Shown in pieces: positions 6,111 through 12,863 of a stretch of 12,863 nt of DNA. A model generated the notes under the pieces. The model worked only from the letters and a program-made list of their open reading frames with translations, did not search any database and was not told where the DNA came from. Location of the stretch: contig JACKAP010000033.1 of assembly GCA_020635015.1 (NCBI GenBank), positions 1 through 12,863 on the forward strand, in the 5' to 3' direction. Source of the DNA: Calditrichia bacterium. Its GTDB lineage: Bacteria; Calditrichota; Calditrichia; RBG-13-44-9; J075. The translations under genes were made by a program, and so were the position numbers. Position 1 is the first letter of the stretch, and the number at the start of each line of letters is the position of its first letter.

Positions 6111-6142
6111 GCGCCGCTTCCTGACCGGAAGCCTATAGGCGC
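6111..6142 (+). terminator. Hairpin after the pseudo-receiver gene, possible terminator
   Basis: GCTTCC (6116-6121) pairs with GGAAGC (6127-6132) around a 5-base loop. An outer GCGCC/GGCGC pair (6111-6115 with 6138-6142) lies across a CTATA bulge. It starts 3 bases after the stop codon, between converging genes. No T run follows, so it may stabilise the RNA end rather than terminate transcription alone. Confidence 0.4.
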
Positions 6143-6218
6143 TGGAACCCCCAATGGCAGTTGGCAGCGGCACCCTGCATGGAGGCGGGGTACTGCTGTT
6201 GATTTCCAGGCGCGATAC

Positions 6219-7199
6219 TCAGGGTTTTTGCGCTTCCCCAGCATAAATAAATCGGTCGAGTAAAGGGATATATTTACTCCACCGCACTCCCGGCAGCACA
6301 TCATCCTCAATGATCCGGCATATCGCATTGGCATTGGCGTCCAACATGATCAAATGGCTTAAGACGACCGCTTCCAGCGTCATCGGCTGCACTGCCGGTC
6401 GTTGGCCCGCTTCTACTGTCGGATGAATCACCAGCAAATGCAACAGGCGGTTGCGCAATTCGCCGGGAAACCCGCGAATCCGCCCAATCAGTCCTGCCAC
6501 CCATTCGTACCCCATCGCCCGGTATCCCAGCAGACGGCCCGCATCGGAAAATTCGATAAATCCATCCAGGGAATACTCCCGCACTTTCCCGGCATGATGC
6601 AGCACAATACCGGCTTTTAGCAAGTCGAGATCAATCGCAGGATAAAAGCGTTGCAGCAGGCCCCCCAGTTCCAGCATCACCACCACATGTTCCAGAACGC
6701 CTCCCACATAGTTATGATGCCACAGCTTCCCGGAGGGTGAACGCAAATAGGCCTGGGCAAGCGCTGCTTCCCCGAGAAACTGCCGGAGCAGCTCAACCAG
6801 GAAGGGATTCGTCAGCGAAGCGATATGGCTTTCCAGGCGCTCCCGGTAGGCCTCCAGGTCCTTTCCGGAGACCGGCAACAGCGCCTCTGCGCTCACCGGA
6901 TCTTCCGGGCCGGATGGCCGCAGGTTCAGCACCTTCAACTCCTTTCGCCCCTGAAATACTTGCACGATGGCCCGGATCTTGACCGTATCTCCTTCCCGGG
7001 CGGTTTCATAAAGCGCCAGCGGCTTGTCCCAAATACGGGCTTTCAGGCGGCCGCTGCGGTCGCCCAGTTCCAGCACCAGGTAGGGGGTTCCTTGCTGCCG
7101 GTATTTCAGCTCCCGGCTGCGCACCATGCAGAAGGCCGTAAAGGGCTTTCCCGGCGGCATTTGCTTGATCCCGATTGGCGATTGAGGTGATGTCATCAT
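6219..7199 (-). CDS. YhaM-like OB-fold/HD-domain protein with altered metal site
   Basis: A 326-residue protein laid out like Bacillus YhaM, a 3'-5' exoribonuclease. An N-terminal OB-fold nucleic-acid-binding domain spans about 18-95 (PYLVLELGDRSGRLKARIWD). An HD-type domain spans about 155-295 (HHNYVGGVLEHVVVM, GIVLHHAGKVREY, PMTLEAVVLSHLIMLDAN). Several usual metal ligands have changed. The signature HD is H201-H202, so Asp is now His. The His normally after GRLLG is Y226. The usual 'SHHG' pair is I258-H259. H171 and D287 remain. It may have lost hydrolysis or use a different metal centre, while the OB domain looks intact. The start is ATG 7199 (a second ATG follows at once) with only a weak ribosome site. 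It stands alone, converging on the pseudo-receiver gene. Confidence 0.85.
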   Translation of the reverse strand: MMTSPQSPIGIKQMPPGKPFTAFCMVRSRELKYRQQGTPYLVLELGDRSGRLKARIWDKPLALYETAREGDTVKIRAIVQVFQGRKELKVLNLRPSGPEDPVSAEALLPVSGKDLEAYRERLESHIASLTNPFLVELLRQFLGEAALAQAYLRSPSGKLWHHNYVGGVLEHVVVMLELGGLLQRFYPAIDLDLLKAGIVLHHAGKVREYSLDGFIEFSDAGRLLGYRAMGYEWVAGLIGRIRGFPGELRNRLLHLLVIHPTVEAGQRPAVQPMTLEAVVLSHLIMLDANANAICRIIEDDVLPGVRWSKYIPLLDRFIYAGEAQKP

Positions 7200-7361
7200 G
7201 GTCCCAGTGCGATATAGTGATTCGTTCCGTTTAATCTGCCCTACTCATATATTCACATAAATGAGTCTTTTTTAGAAAATTTTAAGAATAAATCTTCAAT
7301 CGGGCGGGTAGGGAGTATCGGATATATGTATTTTAGTTTATTTCGTGGGCTGAAGCGTTAC
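7200..7361. other. Upstream region of the YhaM-like gene
   Basis: A 162-base spacer between the YhaM-like gene and the terminator of the next minus-strand unit. On the minus strand a loose promoter-like pair can be drawn in its A/T-rich middle (TTGAAG, 17 bases, TCTAAA, around 7265-7295). I see no TTGYA box and no riboswitch-like structure. Confidence 0.35.
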
Positions 7362-7410
7362 AAAAAAACCCACAACCGGTTAAATGTTATTTAACGCGAT
7401 TATGGGTTTT
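7362..7410 (-). terminator. Rho-independent terminator of the GAF/Cys-rich gene pair
   Basis: Read on the minus strand, AAAACCCA (7410-7403) pairs with TGGGTTTT (7372-7365). An inner GTTAAAT/ATTTAAC stem lies between them, and a run of seven T follows (7368-7362). It lies 28 bases beyond the stop of the small Cys-rich gene. The A-rich opposite side means it could also work in the other direction. Confidence 0.85.
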
Positions 7411-7437
7411 CAAATTGGCAGGCAATAAATCAGTCGA

Positions 7438-7632
7438 TCAGGAATAGACCTCTTTTTCATTGCATTGGCACACTTTCACATTCTGGTTGGCATATTTCCA
7501 GGTGCCGGTTTCTTCGGAAAACACCGATGCGACTTTTTTCAAGTACGTGTAGGTGTTTCCGCAATTGGGGCAAACATTCCCCAGCATAATTTGCTTTTTC
7601 ACTTTCGACGAAAAATCTTGTTTCTTTGCCAT
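7438..7632 (-). CDS. Small Cys-rich (zinc-ribbon-like) protein, 64 residues
   Basis: A basic 64-residue protein with CPNCG (C21, C24) and a second pair CQC (C55, C57), the layout of a small zinc-binding ribbon in which four cysteines hold one metal. The N-terminus is lysine-rich (AKKQDFSSKVKKQ), which would suit RNA or protein binding. I do not recognise a named family. The start is certain: ATG 7632 has a strong AAGGAG (7645-7640) within the end of the upstream GAF gene, and only 2 bases separate the two genes. A terminator follows. It is therefore the second gene of a two-gene unit and may be expressed more strongly than its neighbour because of the good ribosome site. Role unknown. Confidence 0.8.
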   Translation of the reverse strand: MAKKQDFSSKVKKQIMLGNVCPNCGNTYTYLKKVASVFSEETGTWKYANQNVKVCQCNEKEVYS

Positions 7633-7634
7633 GT

Positions 7635-9401
7635 TTATTCTCCTTCGGCTTTAATATTCGCGGTTTCCCGGTAAATTTCGAAATTGTTGGGGCCCTTCTC
7701 CAGCGCTGCCGTCAGGGCGGCCCCGGCTTTCTCCAGTAATTCCCCGGCAGCTTCCGCCATCTGGGGATACTGCACAAAACCACTGCTCAGCGCAATATGT
7801 TCAACTACTCCGTCAGCCCAGGGTTTCCTGGCGACAATCTGTTCAAGCAACTCCGCGAAATTTCCGGAAGCCGCCCTGGCTGATTTTTCCGGCCAAATGA
7901 TTGCATAGCGCTCCTGTGCCAACCGGAAAATATAACCTGCCTCCTTCAGCAAAGGCAAGACAAAAGATACAAATTCGCTGGCCAGGCGTTCCTGCATCGC
8001 TGGGTCCGTACTCTCTCCCGGGACGCTGACTTCGAGGCATTGCAGCGCAAAACCCCTCTCAAAGGTCATTGAACGGCCGATTTCTTTCGTGAGTTCCATT
8101 TCAAACGCCTGCGGATTGCCGATCCCGGTAGCGGGATCGAGCAGGGTAAGCGCCTTCAGCCGGGATGTGCTGCGGATGTTGCCTAATAGCGCCGCCACCC
8201 GGGCAGCCATCGCTTCCAGCATTTTTTTCTGTGACTCGCTAAAGGCCCGGGGGCTGCGGCTTTCCAGCGCGATGACCCCTTCGGCGCGATTTTCCAGGGT
8301 GAGCGGCGCCGCCAGCAATGCTTTGAAGCTATTGTCCGGCGCTTCATCGGAATACAGCCGGGGAATATAGTTTTCCTTTTCGGAAAAGTCCTCCACCAGC
8401 AAGGTTTGATTTTTACGCAGCACCCACCCAAACACGCCGCCGTTGTCAGGGAATTGACTCCCGGGAGATGCCGGGCCGCTATCATCAGAAATTGCCAGCA
8501 CCCGGCCGTTGTTTTTGCCACTGCGCTCACAAATCGTGACGCGGTCCGCTGCAAATATTTCCGCCAGCCGATTTTGCAGATATCCGCTCAACGCGTTCAT
8601 GTCCGTCAGACTCAGGAGTTCTCCGGTGAACTCGGTCAACTGCCGGTTGGCGGTGTTTTCCGCCTCGTTTTCATACTGCTTGTTGCTGGAAGCCAGTTGA
8701 ATTCCCACAATCCGGGCAAACTCACCCAGTATCTGCAAATCCTCATCGCTAAAAGAGCCTTCCACCCGGGAATCGACACAAAGGATGCCGGCAACATAAT
8801 CGTCGAAAAAAATCGGCACTCCCAGAAAAGAACGGGCAGGGTTGCTTCCCTCCCGGTAATAGGGCAACAGATCTTCACTGTCCGGGAGGGCATTCTCCAG
8901 CAGCGCTTTGCGCTCCTTCAAAATAAGGGCGGTCAGGCCGCGGGGCAGATCAAAGAAGGGAGGGTCGAGCATCAGCTCGGGATATTCGGTCACCCGATAG
9001 CGGATATAAAAAGCTTTACGGAAATAATTCACCATCAGCAGCACGACGGTATCCGCCACCAGGGTTCGTTTGATCAGGGGAAAAATCGTCTCCAGGAAGA
9101 GATCGAAATATGCTTCGACGGTGTGTTCGGTTTTGATGGGGGTATTCTCCGCCATCCCCTCGCCGCGATGCGCCCGCCGCGGACGGGTTGACTGTGGAGA
9201 AGCGGCTGGGGGCGGATCAACCGCCCCGGCGGTGGTATCTTCCTTGACATAGAAGAAAATACTACCGCCGACAGCCACCATCAGCAATATCTTGATCAGG
9301 ATAAATAGCAGCGAATTGGGCAGAAAACTGACCAACAAAGCAGCCACAAATGCGGTTGCGGCGATCGTCAACAGTGTCACGGATTTGCTCAAGGTCTTCA
9401 C
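7635..9401 (-). CDS. Membrane-anchored double-GAF protein with degenerate GGDEF domain
   Basis: 588 residues. Two hydrophobic segments at the N-terminus (about 7-27 and 29-51) form a membrane hairpin, followed by a Pro/Arg-rich linker (55-85). Two GAF domains follow: about 95-238 (FLGVPIFFDDYVAGILCVDS) and about 254-408 (ALLAAPLTLENRAEGVIALES). The C-terminus (about 412-578) has the fold pattern of a diguanylate cyclase, with LTLLDPATGIGNPQAF matching the usual 'DxLTGLxNR'. The active-site motif GGDEF is replaced by A495-Q-E-R-Y499, so it should not make cyclic di-GMP. It could still sense a ligand through the GAF units and signal by protein contact or nucleotide binding. The start is GTG 9401, overlapped by an out-of-frame ATG at 9405; no clear ribosome site is seen, so the start is uncertain. 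It leads the small Cys-rich gene. Confidence 0.88.
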   Translation of the reverse strand: MKTLSKSVTLLTIAATAFVAALLVSFLPNSLLFILIKILLMVAVGGSIFFYVKEDTTAGAVDPPPAASPQSTRPRRAHRGEGMAENTPIKTEHTVEAYFDLFLETIFPLIKRTLVADTVVLLMVNYFRKAFYIRYRVTEYPELMLDPPFFDLPRGLTALILKERKALLENALPDSEDLLPYYREGSNPARSFLGVPIFFDDYVAGILCVDSRVEGSFSDEDLQILGEFARIVGIQLASSNKQYENEAENTANRQLTEFTGELLSLTDMNALSGYLQNRLAEIFAADRVTICERSGKNNGRVLAISDDSGPASPGSQFPDNGGVFGWVLRKNQTLLVEDFSEKENYIPRLYSDEAPDNSFKALLAAPLTLENRAEGVIALESRSPRAFSESQKKMLEAMAARVAALLGNIRSTSRLKALTLLDPATGIGNPQAFEMELTKEIGRSMTFERGFALQCLEVSVPGESTDPAMQERLASEFVSFVLPLLKEAGYIFRLAQERYAIIWPEKSARAASGNFAELLEQIVARKPWADGVVEHIALSSGFVQYPQMAEAAGELLEKAGAALTAALEKGPNNFEIYRETANIKAEGE

Positions 9402-9502
9402 TCATCACGGCTTATCATCATGAACTCAAGTGCTCGTTGAAGAAAACAACCGCAAATATACAACATGAATCGCGCAAAAGTATGCTGAAAATGATTTCGC
9501 CG
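9402..9502. other. Spacer between the anti-sigma and GAF genes
   Basis: 101 bases. On the minus strand it contains TATATTTG (about 9466-9459), which resembles the Bacteroidota -7 element TAnnTTTG, with TTG further upstream at a shorter than usual distance. It may hold a promoter for the GAF gene. I see no terminator hairpin after the anti-sigma gene, so read-through is possible. Confidence 0.3.
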
Positions 9503-10054
9503 CTACTTTTCGTTGACCAGCTTGATGTTTTTCTTCAACGCCTCATTCCCATCCTCATGATCGGTTGAATCATCGGCGACTTTAGCCGCTGCATTTGCCC
9601 GGAACTTATCGAGGGATTCCGGCATTGCCGGGGTAGACTCGACCGTCTGGCTGGGCGCATTGATCGTGGGCGTCAGGCTGGATTTTGTGGTTTCGTTCAG
9701 TTTCACATCCTGTCCGTCCCAATCGACCATCACAAAGAATGATACCATGATGAGGGCAATCGCAAATCCCATCGCCGGCACCTTCCAGGCCAAAAAATAA
9801 TCTAGCGGGGAACGTTGAAACCCCCGGCTACTGCCGTAGCCGATCCTTTGTCTTAGCCGAGATTCAAAATCCGATGATGTGGAAATACGGGGCAGGCGGT
9901 GAAGCCGGTTGCGGATCAGCTGAATGCGCTGTACCGTCTCCTTGCATTCCGGACACACATCGAGATGCTGTTCAATATCGGTATGGCTCTGTGGAGGTAA
10001 ATCGCCATCGATATAGTTGGAAAAATCCTCCTGAAATTTGTGACAAAGACTCAT
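9503..10054 (-). CDS. Zinc-type anti-sigma factor
   Basis: 183 residues. The N-terminus has the ZAS motif H30-x3-C34-x2-C37 (HLDVCPEC), preceded by C4/H5 and the typical NYIDGDLPP. In this family the cytoplasmic domain holds the cognate ECF sigma factor inactive and releases it on a signal. A single membrane segment (about 92-110) is followed by a hydrophilic outer part of about 70 residues rich in Ser, Thr and Pro, without a known sensor domain. I chose ATG 10054 because GAGGG lies 7 bases upstream; a TTG at 10060 would only add two residues. It starts 23 bases after the sigma gene's stop, the standard arrangement for a sigma/anti-sigma pair. The signal is unknown. Confidence 0.9.
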   Translation of the reverse strand: MSLCHKFQEDFSNYIDGDLPPQSHTDIEQHLDVCPECKETVQRIQLIRNRLHRLPRISTSSDFESRLRQRIGYGSSRGFQRSPLDYFLAWKVPAMGFAIALIMVSFFVMVDWDGQDVKLNETTKSSLTPTINAPSQTVESTPAMPESLDKFRANAAAKVADDSTDHEDGNEALKKNIKLVNEK

Positions 10055-10077
10055 AGGCAACCCTCATCGTTTTTCAA

Positions 10078-10686
10078 TTAACCCCGTGTGTTGGTTTCAT
10101 TTTCTACCAAGAACTTTAAGTCTTCTTGAAGTTTCAGGCGTCCCCGATTCACCCGCGATTTTACCGTCCCCAGCGGAATATTCAGAATCTGGCTGATCTC
10201 TTCATAAGCAAACCCCTGAACATCGCGCAATAATATCACTTCCTTAAACTTCGGCGGCAGCTTATCGATCGCATTCTGTATGATACTGTCTTTTATGCTG
10301 CTATCCACTTCTTGTTCCGGATTCCGTTCTGAATCCGGAATATCGAAATCCCGTTCTTCATTGACAAAATTGCTGACGCTGAAAATTTTCCGCCGCTTGC
10401 GCCGGCGCAACTCGGTCTTGGCCAGATTGCCGGCAATGGTATACACCCAGGTGGAAAATTTGGCAATCTCTTTGTAATAGTGTTTGTTTTTGAAGACGCG
10501 GAGGAATGTTTCCTGCACAATATCTTCCGCATCGACCCTGCTCCCCACAAAGCGGTATACATAATTTAGCAACTGATCTTTATAGCGTCTCACCAGGACG
10601 TCGAATGCCTGAACATCACCTTCCTGAAATCGGGCAATAAGCGTCTCATCAGTGATCTTTCCTGTCTTAGAGGTATTTTTTTTCAT
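10078..10686 (-). CDS. ECF sigma factor (RpoE-like)
   Basis: 202 residues. Region 2 covers about 15-85 (RFQEGDVQAFDVLVRRY, DAEDIVQETFLRVF, FSTWVYTIAGNLAKTELRRRKRR) and region 4 about 138-190 (LPPKFKEVILLRDVQGFAYE, SQILNIPLGTVKSRVNRGR). It should direct RNA polymerase to stress or envelope promoters and be held by the anti-sigma factor encoded next. The frame stays open upstream into the end of holA, but ATG 10686 matches the family N-terminus, with a modest GAG ribosome site. The linker between regions 2 and 4 is acidic (DFDIPDSERNPEQEVDSS). A possible self-regulated promoter lies directly upstream. It follows holA by 53 bases, so it may also be read from the holA operon. Confidence 0.93.
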   Translation of the reverse strand: MKKNTSKTGKITDETLIARFQEGDVQAFDVLVRRYKDQLLNYVYRFVGSRVDAEDIVQETFLRVFKNKHYYKEIAKFSTWVYTIAGNLAKTELRRRKRRKIFSVSNFVNEERDFDIPDSERNPEQEVDSSIKDSIIQNAIDKLPPKFKEVILLRDVQGFAYEEISQILNIPLGTVKSRVNRGRLKLQEDLKFLVENETNTRG

Positions 10687-10702
10687 TTTCTCAAAAATGT
10701 AA

Positions 10703-10732
10703 ATTTTACCGTCGGTATACCCTAAAGTTCCC
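10703..10732 (-). promoter_or_regulatory. Possible ECF-type promoter of the sigma gene
   Basis: On the minus strand GGGAACTT (10732-10725) resembles the GAACTT -35 element used by RpoE-type sigma factors. It is followed after 16 bases by TAAAAT (10708-10703). This is the only non-coding gap before the sigma gene and would allow autoregulation. The -10 half is not distinctive, and the leader would be very short (about 10 bases). Confidence 0.3.
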
Positions 10733-10739
10733 CAATTAA

Positions 10740-11756
10740 TTAATTTAAATCGATCAATTTTACGATCAGCCGGTCGAGCACTATTTCCGGTTTGGCCTGG
10801 CTCGATTTCAAGGCGCGATCGCACTCATCGATCAATTCGATTGCCCGGTTCAACTGCGCCAGCGGCCACAACGCCAGGTCCTTGACGTATGCCTGGTACT
10901 GCCGGGGATAGATCCGCAACTGCTCGCGAATCTTCTGTTCATCCCGCATCCCGCTCTGATAAAATCCACGGATCTTCCACAAGTTGGTAATATGACGCAG
11001 GAGCAAGAACAGGATCGAACCGGGATTTTCGCCCCGCTCCAGCAGGTTCTTGAGCATGAACAGCGAGGTTTCCAACTGCTTCTGAGCAATAGCGCCGGTC
11101 AATTCAAAAACGTTCTGACTGACGTGCACCCCCACCACATTTTCGATATCATCCGCGGTGATATGGGTCTTGTCCTGATAATAATTGGCAACCTGGGCGA
11201 TCTCCGTCTTCAGATCATGAATCTTTTCACCTACCAAATATATCAACGCATGGACCGATTCCGAAGCGATTGTTTTCTGGTACTGCTCAAATTCGCTGCG
11301 AATAAACTCGTTCAGCGCATCCTCCCGTAAAGGTAATAGATTGACCGTCAGGGCCATTTCCTGCAAAATTTTATATTTTGCCTGGGAAACGGAATCGACC
11401 CGCGCCACCACAATCAAAACGATCTCCGGATCGGGCCGCTGCAGGTACTTACGCAATAGTTCGCCGTTCGGATTGCGCAGATTCTGATAATCTTTTAAAA
11501 CGATCACTTTCCGGCTGGAAAAGAGCCCCGCACCGGCGGTCAGGGCCAGAATATCCTCCAGCGTGGCATCCGGCGCATAGCGGATAAAGTAGTTAATCTC
11601 TTTATCCACCGTTCCGACAAACTTCTGGCAGATCTGGGCAATCAGCGAATCGACCAGATAGGCTTCTTCCCCGTACATAAAATACACCGGGGCAACCTCT
11701 CCCTTGCGGAGCGCCGCCGCCACCGGGCGGAAATACTGTGTGTTGCCACGCGCCAT
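10740..11756 (-). CDS. holA: DNA polymerase III subunit delta
   Basis: 338 residues, the usual size for delta. It is the 'wrench' of the clamp loader: it binds and opens the beta sliding clamp during replication, in a complex with gamma/tau and delta-prime. Recognisable parts are the opening PVYFMYGEEAYLVDSLI, the middle block AGLFSSRKVIVLKDYQNL with the following IVLIVVARVDSVSQ, and the C-terminal lid/collar helices (NVFELTGAIAQKQLETSLFMLKNLLERGENPGSIL, then ALKSSQAKPEIVLDRLIVKL). The start is ATG 11756, 5 bases after the stop of the small MetS-like gene; GGGGGAA about 10 bases upstream is the likely ribosome site, inside that small gene. Translation is probably coupled to the symporter genes, an unusual partner for a replication subunit and most likely a matter of shared transcription. 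Confidence 0.93.
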   Translation of the reverse strand: MARGNTQYFRPVAAALRKGEVAPVYFMYGEEAYLVDSLIAQICQKFVGTVDKEINYFIRYAPDATLEDILALTAGAGLFSSRKVIVLKDYQNLRNPNGELLRKYLQRPDPEIVLIVVARVDSVSQAKYKILQEMALTVNLLPLREDALNEFIRSEFEQYQKTIASESVHALIYLVGEKIHDLKTEIAQVANYYQDKTHITADDIENVVGVHVSQNVFELTGAIAQKQLETSLFMLKNLLERGENPGSILFLLLRHITNLWKIRGFYQSGMRDEQKIREQLRIYPRQYQAYVKDLALWPLAQLNRAIELIDECDRALKSSQAKPEIVLDRLIVKLIDLN

Positions 11757-11761
11757 CGTGG

Positions 11762-11881
11762 TTATCGTTCCCCCGCCGTATGTTTTTCCCGCCGGTAGGC
11801 CCGGTTGAGAAAGTAGATCAGTCCGCCCCAGATGGTGCCGAGGATAATGATCATAAAGATGACGGTTGTAAAGGTCAGCAT
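11762..11881 (-). CDS. MetS-like small membrane subunit of the NSS symporter, 39 residues
   Basis: A 39-residue protein made of one membrane helix (about 5-25, VIFMIIILGTIWGGLIYF) and a short basic tail (NRAYRREKHTAGER). It starts at ATG 11881, 4 bases after the symporter stop, with the strong ribosome site AGGAGAGG placed in the last codons of the symporter. Size, topology and position match the MetS-type small subunit found after NSS-family transporters such as the methionine/alanine importer MetP-MetS of Corynebacterium, where it is needed for transport. I do not use the symbol because the substrate here is unknown. It is shorter than usual gene-calling limits and easily missed. Confidence 0.85.
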   Translation of the reverse strand: MLTFTTVIFMIIILGTIWGGLIYFLNRAYRREKHTAGER

Positions 11882-11885
11882 CGTC

Positions 11886-12863
11886 TTACCTCTCCTGCGT
11901 TACCAGGCGGTATAATTGTTTATTGAACAGCACCAGCACCAGGATCAGTCCCCCCCATTGCCACAGGCAGGTGCCCAGGCTGTAGATGCTGGTCAGGTGC
12001 CACCAGCCGGCGGCATCCCAGGTACGGTAAAACCACCAGAACATCAGGCAGGCCGCCTCCACCGGGATCAGGAACTTCATCACCCAATTGTACCACACCC
12101 CTACCCGAATATCATTATGGGCCACCAGCAGGTATTTCTCCCGGAATTGGGCCACGCCCTTTTTGATCACTGCAAAGGTAAAGAAGGAACCGCTGAGAAT
12201 CAATCCCATTCCCCACACCCAATCCTGGTTGTTGAAAAAATCCATCGAATAGGCCGAGGGGATGCCCATCACCGCGCCCAGCAGCGCCACCAGAGGCAGC
12301 GCCCGCTTTCGGGAGAGCCCAAAATCCATCAACATGCGGGTCGCCAGTTCCAGCATGGCAATCAGCGAGCTGAGGGCGGCGAAGAACAGCGCCAGGAAAA
12401 AGATCGCGATCAAGATCTGTGCGCCGGGAAGTTTGTTGAACAACTGGGGGATCACGATGAAGCTCAACCCCTGATTGCCGGCCTGCAGCGCCTGGATCGC
12501 TTCCTGACTGCTGCCGGTCAGCGAAAAGATTGCCGGTATAATAGCCAGCGCCGCGATCAGCGAGGCGGAGTTGTTGCCGAATCCGGTGATGAAGGCGTTG
12601 AGGGTGATATCATCTTTCTGCCGCATATAGACCGAGTAGGTCAGTACCAACCCCCAGCCGGCGCCGGTCGACCAGGCCGACTGCGACAGCGCCTCCAGCC
12701 ACATCGCCGGGTCCGTCAGGGAGGCGCCGTGAAACCCGAAGAGGTAATTCAACCCTTCAGCGGCATTGGGGAGGGTCAGGGAACGCACCGTTCCGACCAG
12801 CAGCAGCGCCAGCAACGCCGGCAGCAAAATCCGGTTGGCCCGCTCGATACCGTTGACCACCCC
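11886..12863 (-). CDS. NSS-family sodium-dependent transporter (C-terminal part)
   Basis: Cut by the right edge of the window: the frame is open to the last base, and the 325 or so residues seen correspond to about the last two thirds of a neurotransmitter:sodium symporter (LeuT/SNF family), from helix 5/6 on. Family landmarks are GIERANRILLPALL, WSTGAGWGLVLTYSVYMRQKDDI (helix 6 and the following loop), the helix 8 sodium-site region FFLALFFAALSSLIAMLE, and the aromatic last helices (WWFYRTWDAAGWW). Such proteins import amino acids or similar small molecules with sodium. The GTG at 12860 is internal, not a start. The short subunit gene directly downstream supports the bacterial two-component NSS type. 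The substrate cannot be read from this part. Confidence 0.92.
   Translation of the reverse strand, partial: GVVNGIERANRILLPALLALLLVGTVRSLTLPNAAEGLNYLFGFHGASLTDPAMWLEALSQSAWSTGAGWGLVLTYSVYMRQKDDITLNAFITGFGNNSASLIAALAIIPAIFSLTGSSQEAIQALQAGNQGLSFIVIPQLFNKLPGAQILIAIFFLALFFAALSSLIAMLELATRMLMDFGLSRKRALPLVALLGAVMGIPSAYSMDFFNNQDWVWGMGLILSGSFFTFAVIKKGVAQFREKYLLVAHNDIRVGVWYNWVMKFLIPVEAACLMFWWFYRTWDAAGWWHLTSIYSLGTCLWQWGGLILVLVLFNKQLYRLVTQER

Noticed and set aside
8406..9191. A 261-codon open frame on the plus strand
   Set aside because: It lies opposite the double-GAF gene, which has clear domains; this frame has no recognisable domain or ribosome site.
10687..10824. Longer start for the ECF sigma factor overlapping holA
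   Set aside because: The extra 46 residues are the other-frame reading of the holA end and do not resemble a sigma N-terminus; ATG 10686 fits the family.
12858..12860. GTG at the right edge as the start of the transporter
   Set aside because: The NSS family has about five more helices before this point, and the frame stays open to the window end, so the gene continues outside.

Overview
This window looks like chromosomal DNA from a bacterium of the Fibrobacterota-Chlorobiota-Bacteroidota (FCB) superphylum. My best guess is a Calditrichota/KSB1-type lineage. The main clue is the first gene, which ends in a type IX secretion (Por) sorting domain with the 'NYPNPFNP' signature. A sigma-54 response regulator and an ECF sigma/anti-sigma pair also fit such a lineage. 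The assignment is an inference from gene content. I see no rRNA, tRNA, insertion sequence or CRISPR array.

Layout. Plus strand, left part: the 3' end of a secreted PKD-CBM6-T9SS protein (2-1099), a terminator, then a tight three-gene operon of mazG (1222-1986), a GAF sensor histidine kinase (1994-3403) and an NtrC-type sigma-54 activator (3400-4746). A gene-free stretch of about 750 bases follows (4747-5500). It is rich in palindromes and leads into a two-gene unit: a 74-residue protein of unknown function (5501-5725) and a receiver-like protein without its phosphorylation aspartate (5728-6108).

Minus strand, right part: a YhaM-like OB-fold/HD protein (6219-7199) is transcribed towards that unit. 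Next is a pair made of a membrane-anchored double-GAF protein with a decayed GGDEF domain (7635-9401) and a 64-residue Cys-rich protein (7438-7632), closed by a terminator. Further right is a continuous minus-strand run: an NSS-family sodium symporter (cut by the window edge), its 39-residue MetS-like small partner (too short for routine gene calling), holA, an ECF sigma factor and a zinc-type anti-sigma factor.

The most interesting signal is a 15-bp palindrome, TTGYA-N5-TRCAA. I found seven copies by eye, all between genes: two between the T9SS gene and mazG, and five between the sigma-54 activator and the orphan pseudo-receiver pair. Four of them form two pairs with identical 31-bp centre-to-centre spacing, about three helical turns, which is how NtrC-family activators often arrange their enhancers. 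My working hypothesis is that these are binding sites of the regulator encoded between them. They would link MazG-type nucleotide clean-up, a two-component sensor and a non-phosphorylatable receiver into one local circuit. This is untested. Two of the copies also lie inside terminator-like hairpins, which is the main alternative explanation for those two.
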